From DATEMK01 sp035275625 (lineage in GTDB: Bacteria > Bacteroidota > Bacteroidia > AKYH767-A > OLB10), in assembly GCA_035275625.1 (NCBI GenBank), contig DATEMK010000199.1, positions 1 through 5,091 on the forward strand: a stretch of DNA of 5,091 bases, written 5' to 3'. A program made the position numbers and the translations under genes. Shown in pieces: positions 1-5,091 of this stretch; the first letter of the stretch is position 1, and every line of letters begins with the position of its first letter. Below the pieces are notes generated by a model. That model was not told the DNA's origin. It made no database searches and worked only from the letters and a program-made list of their open reading frames with translations.

Positions 1-1
1 A

Positions 2-511
2 AAAACGCAATATGATTACTATATCATCAACGGTTTGATGACGCAGCTTTACCGTATTCAGCCGGGCGATGATATTGAGGAATCGCACATGCGCAACCGC
101 CAGATGATATCCCAATGGGCTTTTGAAAAAGGTCAAAAGGACTCGGTAATAGTTAAAATTGTACGCGATGGAAAAACATATTTTAAAATTAATGACTACA
201 ACAAGCTTCGCGTTTTGTTTGGTGAATTACTGAAAGAAATTCAGCGTATAAAATCAGAAGGCGATTTTAAAGCAGGCCAAAATCTTGTGGAAAATTATGG
301 TGTGAAAGCTAACCAGGATTTGATCAAAGAAGTTCACGCTCGTTATGAAAAACTTGATATTGCTCCGTACATGGGCTTTATTCAGCCGAGGTTGGTTCCG
401 GTGATGAGCGGTGATTCAATTACGGATGTGAAAATTGAATATACTGAAAGTTTCCTTGACCAGATGCTGGAATATGCAAAAGACTTTTCATTTTTGCCTG
501 TGACGAACTAA
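2..511 (+). CDS. M49 family (dipeptidyl peptidase III-like) zinc peptidase, C-terminal part
   Basis: This is the last 169 codons of a larger gene. The reading frame is open from base 2, so the TTG/ATG codons at 35-40 are internal and the true start lies left of the window. The visible protein matches what I know of the C-terminal region of Bacteroidota M49 peptidases: a YDYYIINGLMTQL stretch (fragment residues 4-16), EESHMRNRQ (26-34), a GKTYFKINDYNKLRVLFGELL stretch (57-77), QRIKSEGDF (81-89), LVENYG (95-100) and a terminal DFSFLP. M49 enzymes use zinc to remove dipeptides from the N-terminus of oligopeptides. The metal-binding HExxGH-type helix and the EExR(K)AD motif lie upstream and cannot be checked, so activity is unproven. 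Family members are usually about 650-700 residues, so roughly three quarters is missing. Homologues in this phylum are sometimes mislabelled dihydrofolate reductase; nothing here resembles that enzyme. Family assignment is fairly secure, substrate is inferred. Confidence 0.85.
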   Translation, partial: KTQYDYYIINGLMTQLYRIQPGDDIEESHMRNRQMISQWAFEKGQKDSVIVKIVRDGKTYFKINDYNKLRVLFGELLKEIQRIKSEGDFKAGQNLVENYGVKANQDLIKEVHARYEKLDIAPYMGFIQPRLVPVMSGDSITDVKIEYTESFLDQMLEYAKDFSFLPVTN

Positions 512-533
512 ATTATAGTTATTCAACCAGGAC

Positions 534-1712
534 TCAGTTTTTTTTGCAAATGATTTTAGCATTTGCTAAAATATTTTTCTTACTGCTTATTCTAAAAGTA
601 TAGGTTCCGGAATTTAAAATTTCAGCAGATTGGTAACGATATAAATTAATGCCCTCTTCAGCCATTATAATTTCAGAGAAAATTATTTTTCCGCTTGTGT
701 TAACCAGTTGCAGAGTTACCTGTTCTTTGGCCAATGATTCGAACTTCGCTGTAAAAGATTTATTAAATGGATTCGGTGAAATATGTACCGGCCCTTTAAT
801 GCCCGATATTTCATTAAGTGAAACAGGGATAGTTTTAAAAGTTTCCGATTTTCCGTTAAAATCAGTCTGCTTTAGCCTGTAGTAAGAAGTTCCGCTGTAA
901 GGGTGTGAATCTTTAAGGGAATATGATTTAATTGTACTGCTATTACCCGATCCTTTAACACGCGGCAGCTCTTCAAACTGTTTTCCGTCTTTTGACCGTT
1001 CAATAGTAAAATAATCATTATTTGTTTCGCTTGCTGTTGACCAGTTTATTCTTACTGTATTTTCATTAATCACCTCTGCTGCAAAGCTGTTAAATGATAC
1101 AGGCAGGGGGGTGAAAACATGTACACAGGCATTAACATCACCATCCTTAATTTGCCATAATTCATTTGATTTATCGTTTTTTAATTTAATGCTGATCTGG
1201 AAAGTTTTTGATGCAGGTATAGTGAGCGTCCTTGAACTGGTGAATACAGCGGGAGCTCCTCCCCCAAGGAAAATATCAGTATAAGATACTGACCCGTTAA
1301 TGTAATAATAAACAAATGCTGTATCATTGCCATCGAGGTTACCGCTTTGGTTTATTCTTGCAATGATATCAACTATTCTGTCGCGGTCGCCAGGAACGCC
1401 TCCTACAGAGAGAACAGGACTGAAGTAAGAACAGGTCGTTCCCTTAACACTCCAGCCCCCGGGATTAACTGAGCCACAGGTGACAGTATAGGTAGAAGGA
1501 TCAGACCAATTCAGCATATAAGAGATTAGGCAGGAGACCGCTTTGGCCTCTTTCTGATCCATGACATTGAATAATAATATAAGTATATAGGTAAGTCCTG
1601 CAATAGCAGAACCTGCTATAGCAAACTGCCGGAACGTTATTTCCTGGCGCATCAGCTGCCGGAATCTTAAGCGCGGATTTGTTATTTTATCATTCTTATC
1701 TTTTGAATTCAT
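534..1712 (-). CDS. secreted protein with Fn3-like module and T9SS type A C-terminal sorting domain
   Basis: Predicted 392-residue exported protein. Residues 1-29 are polar and basic, 30-51 form a hydrophobic helix, and an AKA motif at 56-58 would allow signal peptidase I cleavage before Val59, so export by Sec is likely. Residues 59-200 match no family I recognise; they hold four cysteines (61, 79, 94, 196) that could form disulfides. Residues about 203-298 look like the fibronectin-III-like module common in Bacteroidota surface proteins (LPVSFNSF, INWSTASETNNDYFTIERSKDG, YYRLKQTDFNGKSE). Residues about 307-392 fit a T9SS type A sorting domain (HISPNPF, then VNTSGKIIF, then SGTYTFRI). Such tails direct cargo through the outer membrane by the Por/Gld machinery and are then removed. 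The start at 1712 is preceded by AT-rich sequence, which suits the phylum; Met21 (codon 1650-1652) is an alternative giving a more ordinary signal peptide. No catalytic motif is visible, so adhesin, structural and enzymatic roles remain open. The gene converges with the peptidase gene and appears monocistronic. Confidence 0.87.
   Translation of the reverse strand: MNSKDKNDKITNPRLRFRQLMRQEITFRQFAIAGSAIAGLTYILILLFNVMDQKEAKAVSCLISYMLNWSDPSTYTVTCGSVNPGGWSVKGTTCSYFSPVLSVGGVPGDRDRIVDIIARINQSGNLDGNDTAFVYYYINGSVSYTDIFLGGGAPAVFTSSRTLTIPASKTFQISIKLKNDKSNELWQIKDGDVNACVHVFTPLPVSFNSFAAEVINENTVRINWSTASETNNDYFTIERSKDGKQFEELPRVKGSGNSSTIKSYSLKDSHPYSGTSYYRLKQTDFNGKSETFKTIPVSLNEISGIKGPVHISPNPFNKSFTAKFESLAKEQVTLQLVNTSGKIIFSEIIMAEEGINLYRYQSAEILNSGTYTFRISSKKNILANAKIICKKN
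546..578 (+). terminator. possible weak intrinsic terminator for the M49 gene
   Basis: On the + strand, ATTTTAGC (553-560) and GCTAAAAT (565-572) form an 8-bp perfect stem with a 4-base loop, followed by a T-run at 574-578. A competing 7-bp hairpin, GCAAATG (546-552) with CATTTGC (560-566), overlaps it. The position, about 40 bases after the M49 stop codon, suits a terminator. However, it lies inside the 3' end of the opposite-strand gene, and the stem has only two G:C pairs, so it is thermodynamically weak and may be chance. Confidence 0.3.
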
Positions 1713-1888
1713 AATAAGTAATTGAATGTTCTTGTAATAGAATTATTGCGGTTTTTTACGCTTTTATTACATCAAGGTTACATTTCATTACAGTGATTTC
1801 TGATACTGATTCCCGCTCAAAAAACTGAAAGATGGGGAAATTGATATCCTATTCAAACGGATGCGGGCCATCAAAAATCCGGAGTCAT

Positions 1889-1896
1889 TACTTTTG
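1889..1896 (+). promoter_or_regulatory. candidate Bacteroidota -7 promoter element for the transporter gene
   Basis: TACTTTTG matches the TAnnTTTG -7 consensus described for the primary sigma factor of Bacteroidota. It would place transcription initiation near 1901-1904 and leave a leader of about 135 bases before the ATG at 2037. The partner -33 TTG expected about 20 bases upstream is not present; the closest upstream TTG (1841-1843) is too far. An eight-base pattern with two free positions can occur by chance in AT-rich DNA, so this is tentative. Confidence 0.3.
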
Positions 1897-1909
1897 GTGA
1901 AAAACAAAT

Positions 1910-1933
1910 AACAATTTAACAATTTTAACAATT
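1910..1933. repeat. short imperfect tandem repeat, AACAATTT-type, three copies
   Basis: Three consecutive units, AACAATTT (1910-1917), AACAATTTT (1918-1926) and AACAATT (1927-1933), are followed by a degraded AGCAATTTT. They lie just downstream of the candidate -7 element, in the presumed untranslated leader of the transporter gene. Function is unknown; the copy number is too low to exclude simple AT-rich drift. Confidence 0.5.
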
Positions 1934-2036
1934 CAGCAATTTTCTCATTCACATCAAAATGTAAAAATATTCCTGATCCGTATTTTGAGAAGAAAAAAAG
2001 GTACATTAGCGCAATCTAAAAAAACCTTAAAGAAAT

Positions 2037-3851
2037 ATGACCAATAATTCAACAACACATCCGAAGGGGCTGTACATCCTGTTTATGACAGAGATGTGGG
2101 AACGCTTCAGTTATTACGGGATGCGCGCTATTTTAATTTTGTTCATGACCAAAGCGCTGCTGATGGACAAGGCGCTCGCTTCAAATATTTACGGAAGCTA
2201 CACAGGTCTTGTTTATCTCACTCCGTTGCTGGGCGGTTACCTTAGCGACCGTTATTGGGGAAACCGGAAATCAATTCTTATCGGTGGTTTGGTAATGGCG
2301 CTCGGACAATTCATCATGTTCTTCAGCGCCTCCATGTATGAAAATTTGGAACCTTCAAGGATGATGATGTACCTCGGACTTGTAATGCTCATTTTCGGAA
2401 ACGGATTTTTCAAACCAAATATTTCTACAATGGTTGGTCAGCTTTATCCACAAGGTGATAAACGGGTTGACAGCGCATTTACAATCTTCTACATGGGTAT
2501 AAATATCGGTGCATTTTTCGCTCCTCTTGTTTGCGGTGGGATTGGTGATACAGGCAGCCCTGCGGATTTCAAATGGGGGTTTATGGCGGCAGGCGTGGGA
2601 ATGCTTATTTCAACCATTACATTTTATCTTCTGAAAAATAAATTTATTGTGGATGCGGATGGGAAAGCCATCGGAATGCCCAAGAAAAAAAATGAGAAAA
2701 GTGTAGATGATAACTCCATTCCAAAATTTAGTATGTCCAGTGTATTTGTCTGGTTTGGTATTGCCATCGCGCTGATATTAGTTTTTCATTACGTAGTTGC
2801 ATTAGATTTTATTGGCTCAAATATTTTTGCTATCGCCATTGCAGTTGCAGGTCTCATTATCACCGACAAATCATTAACAAAAACTGAGCGTCAGCGTATC
2901 TGGGTAATCTTCATACTCTGCTTCTTCGTTGTTTTCTTTTGGTCGGCATTTGAACAGGCAGGCGCCTCGCTGACTTTCTTTGCCGAAGAGCAAACTAACC
3001 GCGACATTCCGATGTCAATTCCGGGATGGCTCATTCTTATTTCCTTTATTGCACTTGCTTATTATCTTATTAAGTTTTTCACCTGGCTCCTTGAAGGCAC
3101 AAAAAAAACAGCGCAAATTCTTTCTATAGTTTCAATAGCTGCGTTGTTAATCCTGTATTTTACCGGCAAGATTACAAGCTTCACACAGGAAGTTATTCCT
3201 GCTTCCTGGTTTCAGGCGATCAATGCGCTTGCTATTGTTGCGCTTGCACCGTTCTTTTCCATGCTCTGGCTTGCACTCGGTAAGAAAAATCTCGAACCTT
3301 CATCCCCGCTGAAGATGGCATTCGGATTATTATTCCTTTCACTTGGTTACGTGGTGATAGCGATGGGTGTGCACAATGTTGCGCCCGGAGTTAAAGTAAG
3401 CTTGTTCTGGCTTACCACTCTTTATTTGCTGCACACGGTTGGCGAACTTTGTCTTTCCCCGATTGGTTTGTCCATGGTTTCAAAACTTGCACCGCTTCGT
3501 TTTGCTTCACTGCTCATGGGCACATGGTTTCTTGCCAATGCAACTGCGAATAAATTTGCGGGAACATTAAGCGCGCTTTATCCTCCCGGTCCTGCGGAAT
3601 TTAACCAGGCTGCTGAAAAAGGAATTAATAATCTTCCTGATATTCTTAATGGCACTGCATCTGCGTCTGTTGATCAGATAAAAATTCTCTCGGATGCAAG
3701 CATTCCTTATGTGTGGCCCCAATTCCTCGGAATGCAAATTACAGACCTGTATTCTTTTTTTATCATCTTCGTTGCCATGAGTGCAATTGCTTCGGGTATT
3801 CTGTTTGTTATCTACAGATGGCTGAGCAGGATGATGCATGGGATACACTAA
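2037..3851 (+). CDS. POT/PTR2 family proton-coupled di-/tripeptide transporter
   Basis: Complete 604-residue inner-membrane protein of the proton-dependent oligopeptide transporter family (major facilitator superfamily), which imports di- and tripeptides with protons. Family hallmarks are in order: ExxERFxYY proton-coupling motif in helix 1 (Glu19, Glu22, Arg23, Phe24, Tyr26, Tyr27); GGYLSDRYWGNR loop (66-77); GNGFFKPNIS with the conserved lysine at 126; FYxxINxG signature (FYMGINIG, 151-158); FWSAFEQAGAS in helix 7 (301-311, Glu306); and GELCLSPIGLS (469-479, Glu470). All key charged residues are present, so it should be functional. Hydrophobic segments fit 12-14 helices, with a cytoplasmic lysine-rich stretch near 206-224 before the second half. 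A long polar loop (about 512-566) separates the last two helices. The ATG at 2037 is right because HPKGLYILFMTEMWERF is the usual start of the family; Met17 would remove part of helix 1. No Shine-Dalgarno is seen, only A-rich sequence. It stands alone between divergent and convergent neighbours. Exact peptide preference cannot be read from sequence. Confidence 0.95.
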   Translation: MTNNSTTHPKGLYILFMTEMWERFSYYGMRAILILFMTKALLMDKALASNIYGSYTGLVYLTPLLGGYLSDRYWGNRKSILIGGLVMALGQFIMFFSASMYENLEPSRMMMYLGLVMLIFGNGFFKPNISTMVGQLYPQGDKRVDSAFTIFYMGINIGAFFAPLVCGGIGDTGSPADFKWGFMAAGVGMLISTITFYLLKNKFIVDADGKAIGMPKKKNEKSVDDNSIPKFSMSSVFVWFGIAIALILVFHYVVALDFIGSNIFAIAIAVAGLIITDKSLTKTERQRIWVIFILCFFVVFFWSAFEQAGASLTFFAEEQTNRDIPMSIPGWLILISFIALAYYLIKFFTWLLEGTKKTAQILSIVSIAALLILYFTGKITSFTQEVIPASWFQAINALAIVALAPFFSMLWLALGKKNLEPSSPLKMAFGLLFLSLGYVVIAMGVHNVAPGVKVSLFWLTTLYLLHTVGELCLSPIGLSMVSKLAPLRFASLLMGTWFLANATANKFAGTLSALYPPGPAEFNQAAEKGINNLPDILNGTASASVDQIKILSDASIPYVWPQFLGMQITDLYSFFIIFVAMSAIASGILFVIYRWLSRMMHGIH

Positions 3852-3876
3852 AGTTTAAGGTTTAAAGTTTAAGGTT
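3851..3876 (+). repeat. direct repeat of AAGTTTAAGGTT, two copies
   Basis: AAGTTTAAGGTT occurs at 3851-3862 and again at 3865-3876, 14 bases apart. The first copy starts on the last base of the transporter stop codon; the second runs into the palindrome. The right arm of the palindrome carries a related inverted series (AACCTTAAACCTTAAACC at 3893-3910). The arms are therefore built from a short repeated word flanking a distinct GC-richer core, GGCTGACG/CGTCAGCC. Confidence 0.7.
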
Positions 3877-3910
3877 GGCTGACGCGTCAGCCAACCTTAA
3901 ACCTTAAACC
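3859..3910. repeat. 52-base near-perfect palindrome in convergent spacer, possible bidirectional terminator or REP-like element
   Basis: Left arm 3859-3884 and right arm 3885-3910 pair over 26 positions with one mismatch (3866 A against 3903 C). The inner 18 pairs (3867-3902) are perfect, with no unpaired loop, centred on ACGCGT at 3882-3887. It begins 7 bases after the transporter stop codon and ends 11 bases before the stop codon of the opposite-strand DUF721 gene, so RNA from either strand would fold into a strong hairpin. Neither side has a T-run, so it is not a canonical intrinsic terminator. It could block readthrough, stabilise 3' ends, or be a dispersed palindromic repeat. Confidence 0.8.
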
Positions 3911-3921
3911 CCTAAATTAAA

Positions 3922-4212
3922 CTACAGGAACTTCACTTCCTCAATATACTCCCCTTCCAAAAGCTCATTCAGCATTTTTTTGATTTTCTCAGAAGAATAA
4001 AAAAGCTCTTCTTTTAAGGGAGCGGAAGTAAGGCGGATGAACAATTTTTTATCACGCAAATAAATTTCTTTGGTGCGTTTGTTTACTGCACTTCCCATCA
4101 GTTCTTCCCATGAATGCTGCAGGCGCACTTCATTCAGCTTACCGCGCAGCTTATAAGCATTGATCAGCTCTTCAATCACTTCTTTAATGCTTTGTGTATT
4201 ACTGTTCCTCAT
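3922..4212 (-). CDS. DUF721 domain protein (DciA-like), short form
   Basis: Predicted 96-residue soluble protein consisting of little more than a DUF721 domain. The family pattern is visible: an N-terminal helical segment (SIKEVIEELINAYKLRGKLNE, about residues 8-28), then HSWEELMG with the conserved Trp35 and Gly40, a KEIYLRDKKLFIRL strand pair (48-61), and SAPLKEELFY (63-72), followed by a helix and a short final strand (YIEEVKFL). DUF721 includes DciA, which in other phyla assists loading of the replicative helicase DnaB; DciA proteins there are generally longer with an extra C-terminal region. Whether this short version loads helicase is inference. Its start codon overlaps the recF stop codon by 4 bases (ATGA), so the two are almost certainly cotranscribed and probably translationally coupled. 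The gene ends 11 bases from the palindrome at 3859-3910. Confidence 0.85.
   Translation of the reverse strand: MRNSNTQSIKEVIEELINAYKLRGKLNEVRLQHSWEELMGSAVNKRTKEIYLRDKKLFIRLTSAPLKEELFYSSEKIKKMLNELLEGEYIEEVKFL
4209..4212 (-). promoter_or_regulatory. ATGA stop/start overlap coupling recF to DUF721
   Basis: On the - strand the four bases read ATGA: ATG (4212-4210) starts the DUF721 protein and TGA (4211-4209) ends RecF. Such overlaps usually mean that the ribosome finishing the first gene reinitiates on the second, which would explain the absence of a separate ribosome binding site. Confidence 0.75.
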
Positions 4213-5090
4213 ACGGTTTCCAATAATACATTTCCTTTTTCAACATGAAAGGAATAAAACGGAATGTCAAAATCATTTAAAATTCTTTTCAATCTTTCTT
4301 TATGAGTATCCGTAATAAACACCTGCCCGAACGTATCGTCATGAACCATGTTTAAAATTTTACTCACACGGTCATCATCCAGCTTGTCAAATAAATCATC
4401 CAGCATTAAAATGGGGCGAAGATTTTTATGCTTTTTAATCAAAGCAAAATGCGCCAGCTTCAGCGCCATCACAAAAGATTTCTGCTGTCCCTGCGATCCG
4501 AATTTTTTTGCCGGCACTCCGCCAATCGTAAAACTCAAATCATCTTTATGAATTCCAACGGTGGAATACTGTAATGCCCGGTCTTTGTCCAAAGCATTTT
4601 TCAGAAGAGCAGCAAAATCAGTTCCCCCGAGCTGCGATTCGTATTTAATGCCCGCAAGTTCCTCCTCATTCGCAATGTATTTGTAAAATTTAACAAACAA
4701 CATCAGGAAATCTTCAACAAACTTTATTCGCTTTTTGAAAATTATTTCACCGAGTGCGACCAATTGTTCATCCCACACCTGCAGTGAAGAAGAATCAAAA
4801 ACTCCCGAAGAGGCGAATTGCTTTAAAAGCGCATTCCGGTGAGCAAGAACACGGTTATAGCTGATCAGGTCTTTAAGATACATTTTATCAACCTGTGCGA
4901 TCATGCTGTTTAAAAATTTTCTTCTCCTCTCGCTTCCTTCTGTGATCAGTTCCTGGTCAACCGGGGCCACCATTACCACCGGCAGCAAACCGATATGTTC
5001 CTGCAAGCGGTCATAATCTTTTTGATTGCGCCTGAATTGTTTTTTCTGCCCTTCTTTTAAGCTGCAAAAAATATTTTCAGGCATATTATT
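4209..5090 (-). CDS. recF: DNA replication and repair protein RecF, N-terminus cut by window edge
   Basis: The frame is open through base 5090, so the ATG at 5084-5082 is internal and the start lies beyond the right edge. RecF proteins are about 360-370 residues; 293 codons are visible, so roughly 70-80 residues including the Walker A loop are missing. RecF is an SMC/ABC-type ATPase that binds DNA and, with RecO and RecR, helps load RecA at gaps. Counting from that internal Met, visible motifs are: VVMVAPVDQELITEGSERRRKFLN (36-59), which fits the conserved RecF segment ending in a basic RRKFLD-like motif; GIHKDDL (177-183), equivalent to the family's GxHRDDL; the ABC signature GSQGQQKSF (196-204); and Walker B plus D-loop, PILMLDDLFDKLDDDR (224-239), with FITDTH (256-261) following. 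Residues 65-145 form the long helical arm. Motif content appears intact. It overlaps the following DUF721 gene by 4 bases. Confidence 0.95.
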   Translation of the reverse strand, partial: NNMPENIFCSLKEGQKKQFRRNQKDYDRLQEHIGLLPVVMVAPVDQELITEGSERRRKFLNSMIAQVDKMYLKDLISYNRVLAHRNALLKQFASSGVFDSSSLQVWDEQLVALGEIIFKKRIKFVEDFLMLFVKFYKYIANEEELAGIKYESQLGGTDFAALLKNALDKDRALQYSTVGIHKDDLSFTIGGVPAKKFGSQGQQKSFVMALKLAHFALIKKHKNLRPILMLDDLFDKLDDDRVSKILNMVHDDTFGQVFITDTHKERLKRILNDFDIPFYSFHVEKGNVLLETV

Positions 5091-5091
5091 C

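Larger units (their letters stand above)
1713..2036. other. divergent intergenic spacer, AT-rich, no convincing gene
   Basis: This 324-base gap lies between the divergent starts of the T9SS cargo gene and the transporter gene and should hold both promoters. It contains a TACTTTTG element, three phased TTACA sequences and a short AACAATTT tandem repeat, described separately. The right end is A-rich up to the transporter ATG and has no Shine-Dalgarno sequence. The one open frame across it (72 codons on the - strand, 1788-2006) encodes a low-complexity peptide with no recognisable features and is probably not a gene. I see no tRNA, riboswitch or clear small RNA. Confidence 0.6.

Noticed and set aside
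35..511. M49 fragment as a complete 158-residue protein starting at TTG 35 or ATG 38
   Set aside because: The frame is open to the window edge and the upstream residues (KTQYDYYIING) continue the conserved M49 sequence, so this is a truncated view of a longer gene.
649..882. 77-codon open frame on the + strand
   Set aside because: It is antisense within the well-supported T9SS cargo gene, across its Fn3-like and sorting domains, and has no features of its own.
1773..1780. TAACCTTG (- strand) as the -7 element of the T9SS cargo gene
   Set aside because: It has one mismatch to TAnnTTTG and no -33 TTG at a suitable distance; the only nearby one is about 37 bases away.
1981..1988. TATTTTGA as a -7 promoter element closer to the transporter start
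   Set aside because: It has two mismatches to TAnnTTTG and no TTG at the proper upstream distance.
1788..2006. Open frame of 72 codons on the - strand in the divergent spacer
   Set aside because: It encodes a low-complexity Phe/Ser/Leu/Ile-rich peptide with no motif, lies in AT-rich DNA covering a likely promoter, and has no recognisable relatives.
2685..2693. A-run in the transporter gene as a frameshift or phase-variation site
   Set aside because: The frame continues normally through it into conserved POT motifs, and A-runs encoding lysine are ordinary in this base composition.
3567..3848. 93-codon open frame on the - strand
   Set aside because: It is antisense to the 3' end of the transporter gene, whose frame is intact; the peptide is basic and featureless.
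4348..4551. 67-codon open frame on the + strand
   Set aside because: It is antisense to the ABC-signature and Walker B region of recF and is a by-product of that coding sequence.
4209..5084. RecF as a naturally shortened protein starting at ATG 5084
   Set aside because: Codons upstream of that ATG remain open to the edge and the missing length corresponds to the Walker A region; the loss is due to the window boundary.

Overview
The window looks like a chromosomal segment from a member of the Bacteroidota. Three things point there: a protein with a C-terminal type IX secretion (T9SS) type A sorting domain, a recF gene followed by a short DUF721 gene, and start codons preceded by A/T-rich sequence without Shine-Dalgarno motifs. 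The base composition is moderately AT-rich. I cannot name a genus.

Layout, left to right. (1) Positions 2-511, + strand: the C-terminal end of an M49-family (dipeptidyl peptidase III-like) zinc peptidase, cut by the left edge. (2) Positions 534-1712, - strand: a secreted protein with a signal peptide, an unrecognised middle region, a fibronectin-III-like module and a T9SS sorting tail. It converges on the peptidase gene with a 22-base gap. (3) Positions 1713-2036: a 324-base divergent AT-rich spacer with a possible -7 promoter element and short repeats, and no convincing gene. (4) Positions 2037-3851, + strand: a complete proton-coupled oligopeptide transporter (POT/PTR2). (5) Positions 3852-3921: a short convergent spacer filled almost entirely by a long near-perfect palindrome. 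(6) Positions 3922-5091, - strand: recF (5' end beyond the right edge) and a DUF721/DciA-like gene, overlapping by 4 bases as ATGA.

The peptidase and the transporter would fit together as peptide degradation and uptake, but they are separated by an opposite-strand gene and are not an operon. The recF-DUF721 pair is the only evident operon and belongs to DNA repair/replication. No defence system, mobile element, CRISPR array or RNA gene is visible. I find no strong candidate for a new biological system. The most worthwhile items are the 52-base palindromic element, the unassigned part of the T9SS cargo, and the recF/DUF721 coupling.
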